In this document: positions 1 to 7,084 of the stretch, piece by piece
Layout: the number at the start of each line of letters is the position of its first letter
Numbering within the stretch: the first letter of the stretch is position 1
NCBI GenBank assembly: GCA_947001705.1
Contig: CAMQHT010000004.1
Location: forward strand, 1-64,000
Source: an uncultured Collinsella sp.
GTDB taxonomy: Bacteria > Actinomycetota > Coriobacteriia > Coriobacteriales > Coriobacteriaceae
Reading direction: 5' to 3'
DNA length: 64,000 nucleotides
Notes under the pieces: generated by a model
Databases searched by the model: none
Seen by the model: the letters and a program-made list of their open reading frames with translations, nothing else
What the model was told of the DNA's origin: nothing
Position numbers and translations under genes: made by a program

Positions 1-19
1 ACGTTAACCGCCCTTCCAA

Positions 20-54
20 AGACCCGCTTCCCAACAGGGGAGCGGGTCTTTTTT
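20..54 (+). terminator. Rho-independent terminator of the gene left of the window
   Basis: A GC-rich stem (GACCCGCT pairing with AGCGGGTC) around a short loop is followed by six T residues. It would end a transcript entering from outside the window. Confidence 0.8.
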
Positions 55-63
55 GGTGAGGAA

Positions 64-253
64 CGTTGCCCCGACGAGCACGTCGGATTCCCGGAACGGG
101 CGGCCCGCTGTTAAAGTTTGTCGCGAGTTCCGCACGCAAAGGAAAGCACTTAATGTGCTTTCCGTCTTGTGCAGGACTGTAGAGCAGCAAACTTAAACAG
201 CGGGCCGCCCGTTCCGGGAATCCGCCCCCGCGCACAGAAGGGGATTCCTTTTG
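64..253 (+). repeat. Family A hairpin element, copy 1
   Basis: Arms at 86-120 and 188-222 are inverse complements over 34 of 35 positions. They enclose a 67-nt core (121-187) that recurs nearly unchanged at 2295-2361, 19565-19633 and, inverted, 50547-50615. The core contains a smaller hairpin at 141-163 (GGAAAGCAC/GTGCTTTCC). Flanks on both sides also match copy 2. The function is unknown, and no open frame runs through it. Confidence 0.85.
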
Positions 254-287
254 CCAATAAGGGACAGGTTTATTTTGGTCGGTTTTT
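254..287 (-). repeat. Family B short repeat, copy 1
   Basis: Read on the minus strand, this short AT-rich repeat contains AAACCTGTCCC and recurs at 2199-2236 and 28365-28406. Copies 1 and 2 directly abut a Family A element. It resembles REP-like intergenic repeats, but no REP-associated transposase gene is present in the window. Confidence 0.6.
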
Positions 288-299
288 CATGCTTGAATT

Positions 300-326
300 T
301 GAAACATTTCGCCCGACAAGAGCGTA
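300..326 (+). promoter_or_regulatory. Possible ECF-type promoter
   Basis: TGAAAC at 300-305 and CGTA at 323-326 are separated by 17 nt. This resembles the TGAAAC-N16-CGTA promoters of SigW-like ECF factors and lies 50 nt upstream of an ECF sigma gene. Autoregulation is inferred. Confidence 0.4.
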
Positions 327-376
327 TCTATGGTGAGGGCCTCATCGAGAACCATTAATGTCACCGGGAGGTGATT

Positions 377-895
377 ATGGAAGAACAAGCTTTTAGACAG
401 GCGGTCGAAGACCACCGGGATGTCGTGTTTCGAATCGCATTGACGTATCTGCGCGATCGTGCCGATGCCGACGATGTCGCTCAAGACGTCTTTCTGAAGT
501 TACTCAAAAGCGATGCCCAATTTGAAAGTTGGGAACATCTTCGTCGATGGCTTATCCGGGTCACGATCAATGAATGCAAATCGCTCTTTCGAAAGCCGTG
601 GAGACGCGTGGAGGATATTGAAAGTCTGACCGATTCGCTTTCGGCGGCGCAGGATGAGACCAAGGCGGTCCTGTCAGACGTTATGCGACTTCCGGAACGA
701 TTCCGTGTTCCCATCATGCTCTATTACTATCTGGGCTTTTCGACCTCAGAGATTGCCGAGTTATTGCATGTGCCAGCCGCGACTGTTCGAACGCGTTTGG
801 CTCGCGGCAGATCGAAGCTCAAGTTCATCCTAGAGGAGGGCGACCGTGAAATCCAATCAAATCAAGCAGGCCTTCGAGTCCGTCCAAGCCGATAG
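377..895 (+). CDS. ECF-family RNA polymerase sigma factor
   Basis: This 172-residue protein has the two-domain layout of extracytoplasmic-function sigma factors. Region 2 covers about residues 10-70 and includes DADDVAQDVFLKLL. Region 4 covers about 105-155 with LPERFRVPIMLYYYLGFST followed by the helix-turn-helix IAELLHVPAATVRTRL. It would direct RNA polymerase to a small regulon. The ATG at 377 is chosen because GGAGG ends 5 nt upstream; a GTG at 371 overlaps that ribosome binding site. The gene overlaps the next by 50 bp, implying coupled expression with its likely regulator. A possible ECF-type promoter lies upstream. Confidence 0.9.
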   Translation: MEEQAFRQAVEDHRDVVFRIALTYLRDRADADDVAQDVFLKLLKSDAQFESWEHLRRWLIRVTINECKSLFRKPWRRVEDIESLTDSLSAAQDETKAVLSDVMRLPERFRVPIMLYYYLGFSTSEIAELLHVPAATVRTRLARGRSKLKFILEEGDREIQSNQAGLRVRPSR

Positions 896-1922
896 CGATC
901 TTGCTGACCGTGTTCTTTATGCCGCTGCTGGTGAGCCGCTTCGCCGAAAGGGTCACGCGAAGCCTCTGTATGTTGCCGTGATCGGATGCCTTGCCGGAGT
1001 GCTGGCGACCGGAGGGGTCGCCTACGCCGTTGTCAATTCCAGCTATTTTGCCTCTGCCTGGGGAAACCACGGCAACGGAGAGTCCGTTACCTGGACAAAT
1101 GGCGGCTCGTCGGGGACGAAATATACCTACACCAGAGAGTTTGGTGATGGTATCGCGCCCCAAAGCTTGGAGGGTTCAGTACAGAAGGTCAATCTGTCCG
1201 TCGAGGGCAACGGCTATACACTCGACATTCATGATATGGCTATCGATAAAAACGGTTGCGGTGCCGTGACGTTTACGTTGTCCAATCCAAATGGTGTTAA
1301 CTACTACAAGCCGGCAGCAGAGACTGGCGAACTTGTCCTCTATGGTGAAGAAGAAGGGGGCATCAGTACGCCCGATATGAACTTCGGCGAGGAATGGGCT
1401 GACACGCGCTGCACAATCGATAAGGACACATCAAGCGACACGGTCATTAACGGCACGATGTACTTTGCCTCCATGGATCGCAATCGAGATTTACGTCATT
1501 CGGTCACCTGGAATATCAGCTGGACGGAGGGCGAAGGTGAGGATGCGAAGGTGATCGAGGTGTCGACGCCCGAGTTTAGCATCGGAGCGTACGTCGATAC
1601 CAAGGAACTCCGCTCCGATGACTCGCCTCTAGAGATCAGCCCGTTTTCCATCCAGACGCACATCGACGATCTGGGCTACGAAGCAGTTGATAATAAGCTG
1701 ACCGTCAGCTACAAGGATGGGTCGGAGCAGATTATCGAAGATGACGACGCGGGGGTGTTCAACTTATATTTTTCTTTGGGGCGCAATAGCGGAGAGAACA
1801 TCTGGGTGCCAACGAAGTTGATTGATGTCGACCAAGTGGTCTCAGTAACGCTTGAGGGCACGAGGTGCACGTCAACAGGAGAGGCCGAAACGGAAGAGCC
1901 CTTTACTATCGTCTATTCGTAA
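846..1922 (+). CDS. Membrane-anchored probable anti-sigma factor, DUF4179-like
   Basis: This 358-residue protein has a short N-terminal cytoplasmic segment, one transmembrane helix at about residues 40-62, and a long extracytoplasmic region rich in Thr, Ser and acidic residues. The layout and the position directly behind an ECF sigma gene match membrane anti-sigma factors. No zinc-binding HxxxCxxC motif is visible near the N-terminus, so it is not a classical ZAS-domain protein. It starts at GTG with GAGGAGGG upstream, inside the end of the sigma gene. The ligand or signal sensed outside the membrane cannot be told from the sequence. The family assignment is an inference. Confidence 0.65.
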   Translation: MKSNQIKQAFESVQADSDLADRVLYAAAGEPLRRKGHAKPLYVAVIGCLAGVLATGGVAYAVVNSSYFASAWGNHGNGESVTWTNGGSSGTKYTYTREFGDGIAPQSLEGSVQKVNLSVEGNGYTLDIHDMAIDKNGCGAVTFTLSNPNGVNYYKPAAETGELVLYGEEEGGISTPDMNFGEEWADTRCTIDKDTSSDTVINGTMYFASMDRNRDLRHSVTWNISWTEGEGEDAKVIEVSTPEFSIGAYVDTKELRSDDSPLEISPFSIQTHIDDLGYEAVDNKLTVSYKDGSEQIIEDDDAGVFNLYFSLGRNSGENIWVPTKLIDVDQVVSVTLEGTRCTSTGEAETEEPFTIVYS

Positions 1923-1929
1923 GGTCTGA

Positions 1930-1962
1930 GGCCGCTTCCCAAGAGGGGAAGCGGCCTATTTT
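1930..1962 (+). terminator. Terminator of the sigma/anti-sigma operon
   Basis: GGCCGCTTCCC pairs with GGGAAGCGGCC across a short loop, and the right arm is followed by TATTTT, 8 nt after the stop codon. Confidence 0.8.
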
Positions 1963-2002
1963 GCGTTATATGGACGGTTATTTTGAGCGATATTCGCCTG
2001 AA

Positions 2003-2133
2003 TTTCGGAAGTATGCGGCAAAATCTCGATGGGTCGACCACACCGCATATGCTCAAGCGATCTACCTGCGGGTTTATTATCGCAAAACCCCGGTGTGCTC
2101 GGCAGGTCCAGAATTTGCCGCATACTTCCGAAA
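2003..2133. repeat. Long inverted repeat
   Basis: The 24-nt arms at 2003-2026 and 2110-2133 match at 23 positions (left arm starts TTTCGGAAGTATGCGG). Inner segments ACACCG and CGGTGT continue the pairing. It lies between the anti-sigma terminator and Family A copy 2. No second copy was found in the window. Confidence 0.7.
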
Positions 2134-2198
2134 GCGCCGCCGATTTCCCTATGACAGATGAGGGCGGATTACCGCTGGAGCGCGACGTTTCCGTAGAT

Positions 2199-2236
2199 AA
2201 AACCGACCAAAATAAACCTGTCCCTTTTTGGCAGGT
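2199..2236 (+). repeat. Family B short repeat, copy 2
   Basis: It shares ACCAAAATAAACCTGTCCCT with the copies at 254-287 and 28365-28406. It directly abuts Family A copy 2. Confidence 0.65.
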
Positions 2237-2427
2237 AACGTTGCCCCGACGAGCACGTCGGATCCCCGGCCCGGGCGGCGCGGGGTTAAGTTTGTCGCGA
2301 GTTCCGCACGAGCCGGAGAGCACTTAATGTGCTCTCCGTGCGAGCCAGGACTGTAGAGCAGCAAACTTAACCCCGCGCCGCCCGGGCCGGGGATCCGCCA
2401 CCGCGCACAGGAGGGGATTCCTTTTGT
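2237..2427 (+). repeat. Family A hairpin element, copy 2
   Basis: Arms 2261-2294 and 2362-2395 are perfect inverse complements over 34 nt. Compared with copy 1, the arms differ at several sites and each change is matched on the opposite arm. The core (2295-2361) and outer flanks resemble copy 1. The inner hairpin changes from GGAAAGCAC to GGAGAGCAC with the matching change on the other side. Confidence 0.85.
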
Positions 2428-2480
2428 GTAGGCTTTGCGGAAATGTGCCAATTTTGGGATACGCCCGGCGGCGTGGTCTG

Positions 2481-2509
2481 TTGACGGCACAGCTAACGCC
2501 ACGTATCCT
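2481..2509 (+). promoter_or_regulatory. str operon promoter
   Basis: A -35 box TTGACG (2481-2486) and a -10 box TATCCT (2504-2509) are separated by 17 bp. A TGGGATACGCCCGG motif at 2455-2468 resembles motifs in front of rplC and rplB. Confidence 0.65.
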
Positions 2510-2602
2510 ATCGAACTGCGTGTTTCGTAGGGGGATGCTGACCCCTCGATTCAAGCCGTTGCACTTTACAGAAAGCTGGAATCATTCGAGAAGGAGTACG
2601 CT

Positions 2603-2980
2603 TTGCCTACTATTAACCAGCTGGTTCGCCAGGGCCGTCGTTCCGTGCCCAAGAAGTCCAAGAACGCTGCTCTGCAGCACAACTCCCAGAAGCGCGGCGT
2701 GTGCACCCGCGTCTTCACCACGAGCCCCAAGAAGCCGAACTCGGCTCTTCGTAAGGTTGCCCGTGTTCGCCTCGTCAACGGCATCGAAGTTACCGCTTAC
2801 ATCCCGGGTGAGGGCCACAACCTGCAGGAGCACTCCATCGTGCTCGTCCGCGGCGGTCGTGTCCGTGACCTCCCTGGTGTCCGTTATCACGTCATCCGTG
2901 GCGCCTACGACGCTGCTCCGGTCCAGAACCGTATGCAGGCCCGTTCCAAGTACGGTGCTAAGCGCCCCAAGGCTAAATAA
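2603..2980 (+). CDS. rpsL: 30S ribosomal protein S12
   Basis: S12 sits at the decoding centre of the 30S subunit and takes part in tRNA selection. The 125-residue protein carries the family signature PKKPNSALRK (42-51) and PGVRYHVIRG near residue 91. It starts at TTG 2603 behind AAGGAG. Residue 88, in GGRVRDLPG, is arginine; E. coli and M. tuberculosis have lysine there, and Lys-to-Arg at this site is a classical streptomycin-resistance change. It is the first gene of the str block, which continues with rpsG and fusA. Confidence 0.97.
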   Translation: MPTINQLVRQGRRSVPKKSKNAALQHNSQKRGVCTRVFTTSPKKPNSALRKVARVRLVNGIEVTAYIPGEGHNLQEHSIVLVRGGRVRDLPGVRYHVIRGAYDAAPVQNRMQARSKYGAKRPKAK

Positions 2981-3053
2981 GCCAGATAACGTTTTGATAC
3001 TTTCGCCGTGTGCCGCCTAAGGGCCGCACGGTAGACACTTAAGGAGATTTCAC

Positions 3054-3527
3054 ATGCCGCGTCGTGCAGCAGCTAATCGTCGTGAGGTTCAGCCTGACGC
3101 CGTTTACAACAACCGCCTGGTGACTCAGCTCATCAACAAGGTCCTTCTTGACGGCAAGAAGGCCACCGCTGAGCGCATCGTTTACACCGCTTTCGAGATC
3201 GTTGCCGAGAAGTCCGAGGGTGGCGACGCTCTCGCTACCTTCAAGAAGGCTATGGACAACGTCAAGCCCACGCTCGAGGTTAAGCCCAAGCGTGTCGGTG
3301 GCGCTACCTATCAGGTCCCGATGGAGGTCAACTCCCGTCGTTCCACCGCTCTGGGTATCCGCTGGATCGTCAACTTCTCCCGCGCTCGCAAGGAGAAGAC
3401 CATGGCCGAGCGTCTCGCCAACGAGATCCTCGACGCTTCCAACGGCCTGGGCGCTTCCGTCAAGAAGCGTGAGGACGTCTTCAAGATGGCCGAGGCCAAC
3501 CGCGCGTTCTCTCACTATCGTTGGTAA
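3054..3527 (+). CDS. rpsG: 30S ribosomal protein S7
   Basis: S7 nucleates assembly of the 30S head and contacts mRNA and tRNA at the E site. The 157-residue length is typical. The sequence begins MPRRAAANRREVQPD and ends ANRAFSHYRW, both characteristic of bacterial S7. AAGGAG precedes the ATG. It lies 73 nt after rpsL and 19 nt before fusA, so all three are probably co-transcribed. Confidence 0.97.
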   Translation: MPRRAAANRREVQPDAVYNNRLVTQLINKVLLDGKKATAERIVYTAFEIVAEKSEGGDALATFKKAMDNVKPTLEVKPKRVGGATYQVPMEVNSRRSTALGIRWIVNFSRARKEKTMAERLANEILDASNGLGASVKKREDVFKMAEANRAFSHYRW

Positions 3528-3546
3528 GTTAAGGTAAGGAACTAAC

Positions 3547-5646
3547 ATGGCTAAGCCTAAGTACAAGCTTTCCGATACCCGTAACATCGGCATCATGGCC
3601 CACATCGATGCCGGTAAGACCACCACGACCGAGCGTATTCTTTACTACACCGGTAAGACCCACAAGATCGGTGAGGTCCATGAGGGCGCTGCCACCATGG
3701 ACTGGATGGTTCAGGAGCAGGAGCGCGGCGTAACCATTACCTCCGCTGCTACCACGTGCTTCTGGAACAAGGACGGTAAGGACTACCGCATCCAGATCAT
3801 CGACACCCCGGGCCACGTTGACTTCACCGCCGAGGTCGAGCGCTGCCTGCGCGTCCTCGATGGCGCTGTCGCCGTCTTCGACGCCGTTGCTGGCGTTCAG
3901 CCCCAGTCTGAGACCGTTTGGCGTCAGGCTTCTACCTTCAACGTCCCCCGCATCGCCTTCATCAACAAGTATGACCGCGTGGGTGCTGACTTCTTCAACG
4001 CTATCGAGACCATGAAGGATCGTCTCGACGCCAACGCCGTGGCCGCTCAGGTCCCGATGGGCGCCGAGGACAACTTCTGGGGCGTCATCGACCTGGTTAC
4101 CATGACTGCATGGGACTTCAAGGCCGACGACAAGGGCATGACCTACCCCGAGCCGATGGACGAGATCCCGGCTGAGTTCGCCGACATCGCTGCCACCAAG
4201 CGCGAGGAGCTCCTCGACGCTGCTGCCAGCTTTGACGACGAGCTCATGGAGAAGATCCTCATGGAGGAGGACTTCACCGTCGAGGAGCTCAAGGCTGCTC
4301 TGCGCAAGGGCGTTCTGGCCAACGAGCTCAACCTCGTCTTCGTGGGCTCCGCCTACAAGAACAAGGGCGTTCAGGAGCTGCTCGACGCTGTCGTCGACTA
4401 CCTGCCCAGCCCGCTCGACGTTGAGGCCGTCACCGGTACCGATCCGGACACCGGCGAGGAGATCCAGCGTCATCCTTCCTTCGACGAGCCTTTCTCCGGC
4501 CTGGTCTTCAAGATCATGACCGACCCGTTCGTCGGTAAGCTCACCTACGTCCGCGTTTACTCCGGCCGCGCCGAGTCCGGCTCCTACGTGGTCAACGCTT
4601 CCAACGGTCAGCGCGAGCGTCTCGGCCGCATCCTCGAGATGAACGCCGCCGAGCGTATCGACCGTGACGACGCTGCCGCCGGCGACATCGTCGCTTGCGT
4701 CGGCTTCAAGAACTCCACCACCGGTGACACCCTGTGCGCCGAGGGCAAGGAGATCGTCCTCGAGAAGATCGAGTTCGCTAAGCCCGTTATCGACGTTGCC
4801 ATCGAGCCCAAGACCAAGGCCGAGCAGGACAAGATGTCCCTGGCTCTGACCAAGCTCGCCGAGGAGGACCCGACCTTCCAGGTGTCCACCAACCACGAGA
4901 CCGGCCAGACCATCATCGCCGGCATGGGCGAGCTGCACCTCGAGATCATCGTCGACCGTCTGCTCCGCGAGTTCAAGGTTGACGCTAACGTCGGTAAGCC
5001 CCAGGTTGCCTACCGCGAGACCGCCGGTCACGACGTCGAGAAGGCTGAGGGCAAGTTCGTCCGTCAGTCCGGCGGTCGCGGTCAGTACGGCCACGCCGTC
5101 ATCAAGCTCGAGAAGATGGAGGAGGGCTTCGGCTACGAGTTCGTCAACGCTATCGTCGGCGGCGTCGTGCCCAAGGAGTACATCCCGTCCATCGACAAGG
5201 GCATCCAGGAGGCCCTGAACACCGGTGTTATCGCCGGCTTCCCGGTCCTCGACGTTAAGGTCACCCTGTTCGACGGTTCTTACCACGAGGTCGACTCCTC
5301 CGAGGCCGCCTTCAAGATCGCCGGTTCCATGGCTATCAAGGACGCTCTCAAGAAGTCCGATCCGCAGCTGCTCGAGCCGATCATGGCTGTCGAGGTCGAG
5401 ACCCCCGAGCAGTACATGGGCGACGTTATGGGCAACCTCTCCGGTCGCCGCGGCAAGATCGAGGGCATGGAGGATCGCAAGAACAGCAAGCTCATCCGTG
5501 CCAAGGTGCCGCTGGGCGAGATGTTCGGTTACGCTACCGACCTTCGCTCCCAGACCCAGGGCCGTGCATCCTACACGATGCAGTTCGACTCTTATGAGCC
5601 CGCGCCCAAGTCCATCGTGGACGAGGTCATGAGCAAGAACGCCTAA
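3547..5646 (+). CDS. fusA: Translation elongation factor G
   Basis: EF-G is the GTPase that drives translocation of tRNA and mRNA after peptide bond formation. The 699-residue protein has the P-loop AHIDAGKTTTTERIL near the N-terminus, DTPGHVDF, and INKYDR (the NKxD element), then domains II-V. The length and absence of internal breaks indicate a functional copy. tuf, which normally follows fusA in str operons, is missing; rpsJ comes next after 60 nt. Confidence 0.98.
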   Translation: MAKPKYKLSDTRNIGIMAHIDAGKTTTTERILYYTGKTHKIGEVHEGAATMDWMVQEQERGVTITSAATTCFWNKDGKDYRIQIIDTPGHVDFTAEVERCLRVLDGAVAVFDAVAGVQPQSETVWRQASTFNVPRIAFINKYDRVGADFFNAIETMKDRLDANAVAAQVPMGAEDNFWGVIDLVTMTAWDFKADDKGMTYPEPMDEIPAEFADIAATKREELLDAAASFDDELMEKILMEEDFTVEELKAALRKGVLANELNLVFVGSAYKNKGVQELLDAVVDYLPSPLDVEAVTGTDPDTGEEIQRHPSFDEPFSGLVFKIMTDPFVGKLTYVRVYSGRAESGSYVVNASNGQRERLGRILEMNAAERIDRDDAAAGDIVACVGFKNSTTGDTLCAEGKEIVLEKIEFAKPVIDVAIEPKTKAEQDKMSLALTKLAEEDPTFQVSTNHETGQTIIAGMGELHLEIIVDRLLREFKVDANVGKPQVAYRETAGHDVEKAEGKFVRQSGGRGQYGHAVIKLEKMEEGFGYEFVNAIVGGVVPKEYIPSIDKGIQEALNTGVIAGFPVLDVKVTLFDGSYHEVDSSEAAFKIAGSMAIKDALKKSDPQLLEPIMAVEVETPEQYMGDVMGNLSGRRGKIEGMEDRKNSKLIRAKVPLGEMFGYATDLRSQTQGRASYTMQFDSYEPAPKSIVDEVMSKNA

Positions 5647-5706
5647 GTTCGAGCTCCCTGTTACGTAATCCGCGAGAACATCTCTCGCACTCTTTGGAGG
5701 TTTAAG

Positions 5707-6015
5707 TTGGCTACCCAGAAGATCCGCATTCGCCTCAAGGGCTATGATCACGAGGTCGTCGATCAGTCCGCGAAGCTCATCGTCGAGACCGCTCAGAAGA
5801 CCGGTGCTCGCGTTTCCGGTCCTGTCCCCCTGCCCACCGAGCGCAACCTGTACACGGTTATCCGCTCGCCGCACGTGAACAAGGACTCCCGTGAGCAGTT
5901 CGAGATGCGCACCCACAAGCGCCTCATCGACATCCTCGACCCCACCTCGGGCACCGTTGATTCGCTCATGCGTCTCGACCTCCCCGCTGGCGTCGACATC
6001 GACATCAAGCTCTAA
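5707..6015 (+). CDS. rpsJ: 30S ribosomal protein S10
   Basis: S10 is part of the 30S head and, in other bacteria, also takes part in NusB-dependent antitermination. The 102-residue protein starts IRIRLKGYDHEVVD after the N-terminus and contains the HVNKDSREQFEMRTHKR loop typical of the family. It starts at TTG 5707 with TTTGGAGG upstream. Normally rpsJ opens the S10 operon, but here a terminator follows at once and rplC lies almost 14 kb away. Confidence 0.97.
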   Translation: MATQKIRIRLKGYDHEVVDQSAKLIVETAQKTGARVSGPVPLPTERNLYTVIRSPHVNKDSREQFEMRTHKRLIDILDPTSGTVDSLMRLDLPAGVDIDIKL

Positions 6016-6036
6016 GCGATATCGCTCATAGCTTAC

Positions 6037-6076
6037 AGAGCCCCGCTGCCATTACGGTAGCGGGGCTCTTTTGTTT
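6037..6076 (+). terminator. Terminator after rpsJ
   Basis: AGAGCCCCGCT pairs with AGCGGGGCTCT, followed by TTGTTTT. It ends the first ribosomal block. Confidence 0.9.
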
Positions 6077-6131
6077 TGCATGATGGGTTTTGACCGCCTG
6101 GTAATGCTGCTGAGTAGGTGGCTGCGGCGCC

Positions 6132-6908
6132 CTATTCGCCCAAGGGGCGCAGCGACGCCTCCTCAAAATGGAAGGATCGCAAGCCGTCTTCTGTTTCGAT
6201 GCACGCGCGTCCAAAGGTATCGACGGTTTTAAAGATGCCTCGCGCCTGCTCGTCACCGGCAGGGGAGCGGGCGATAACGTGCTTTCCAACCCAATTGAGG
6301 TGAGCGACATATTCGCCGTGGACGGGCGCGAGCGATCCGGTGTTTTCTTCCATGGCGTTGAGGCGTTCTGCCCAGGCATCTACAGCGTCTATAACTGCGT
6401 GATAGACCTCATCGAGGAGCATGTCGACAGCAGGAACGTTCTCGTTAAGGTCCGAGAGACCGATTGCCGGCAGGCCGCCATCGGGCACCTCCGTGGGCAC
6501 ATAGTTCACGTTGACGCCGATGCCACAGACCGCAAAGGGGTTGCCTTCGTTATCGCGTGCGGCTTCGACCAGAATGCCGCCGAGCTTGCGTCCTCGCGCG
6601 ACCAGGTCGTTGGGCCATTTGAGGCCAATCTCGTTTGCAAGACCCTGCTTTTCGAGCGCCTCGAGCACCGCTAGGCCGCTGACGGCGGCAAGGCCAGAGT
6701 ACTTGGCGGGATCAACACGAGGACGTAGGACAATCGAGAGTAACAGATTGCCGGCGGTTGAATCCCACTTGTGGCCGCGTCGGCCGCGTCCTGCTGTCTG
6801 AGTCCGGGCGGCAAGTCCTGTGCCGTGCGGCGCTCCCTGTTTTCCTGCTTCGAGCAGGTCATCGTTGGTCGATCCGGTTACGTCGACTATCGTTAATTGG
6901 GCATCCAT
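6132..6908 (-). CDS. birA: Biotin--[acetyl-CoA carboxylase] ligase
   Basis: It activates biotin with ATP and attaches it to the lysine of the biotin carboxyl carrier protein. The 258-residue product has the catalytic loop GRGRRGHKWDS, then LKWPNDLV and KLGGILVE, all hallmarks of biotin protein ligases. The start is set at the ATG at 6908, before the MDAQLTIVDVTGSTNDD stretch. GGGAGG lies slightly far upstream. It lacks the N-terminal helix-turn-helix of the E. coli bifunctional repressor, so it is probably ligase only. It is divergent from the fab operon, which encodes its substrate AccB. Confidence 0.92.
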   Translation of the reverse strand: MDAQLTIVDVTGSTNDDLLEAGKQGAPHGTGLAARTQTAGRGRRGHKWDSTAGNLLLSIVLRPRVDPAKYSGLAAVSGLAVLEALEKQGLANEIGLKWPNDLVARGRKLGGILVEAARDNEGNPFAVCGIGVNVNYVPTEVPDGGLPAIGLSDLNENVPAVDMLLDEVYHAVIDAVDAWAERLNAMEENTGSLAPVHGEYVAHLNWVGKHVIARSPAGDEQARGIFKTVDTFGRACIETEDGLRSFHFEEASLRPLGE

Positions 6909-7002
6909 AGCGGCTGCTACCTCCCTAATGAATAAGTGAATGGCGCAATGGTGTCGATAGATAGACACAATGTGAAGCCTTTGTCGCATTTGGACAATTT
7001 AA

Positions 7003-7066
7003 TGTTAACACGTCAACAAGGCGAAGAATGCGCTATCCTCTCTTGGTCGATGTAAACACGTCAACA
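7003..7066. promoter_or_regulatory. Putative operator pair of the fab operon
   Basis: Two near-identical 16-mers, TGTTAACACGTCAACA at 7003-7018 and TGTAAACACGTCAACA at 7051-7066, lie 48 bp apart between birA and fabH. Each is an imperfect palindrome. A possible -10 box TATCCT (7034-7039) lies between them, so a bound protein could block fabH transcription. The binding regulator is unknown. Confidence 0.5.
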
Positions 7067-7084
7067 ACTCAAAGGAGGTTAGTG

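Larger units (their letters stand above)
1963..2602. other. Gene-free stretch upstream of rpsL
   Basis: These 640 nt hold no convincing gene. They contain in order a long inverted repeat (2003-2133), a Family B repeat (2199-2236), a Family A element (2237-2427) and the str promoter (2481-2509). The open frames here are short and follow the palindromes. Confidence 0.7.

Noticed and set aside
3529..5916. Long open frame of 795 codons on the minus strand opposite fusA
   Set aside because: It mirrors the strong codon bias of EF-G on the other strand, has a repetitive Leu/Gly/Asp/Val composition and no family similarity.
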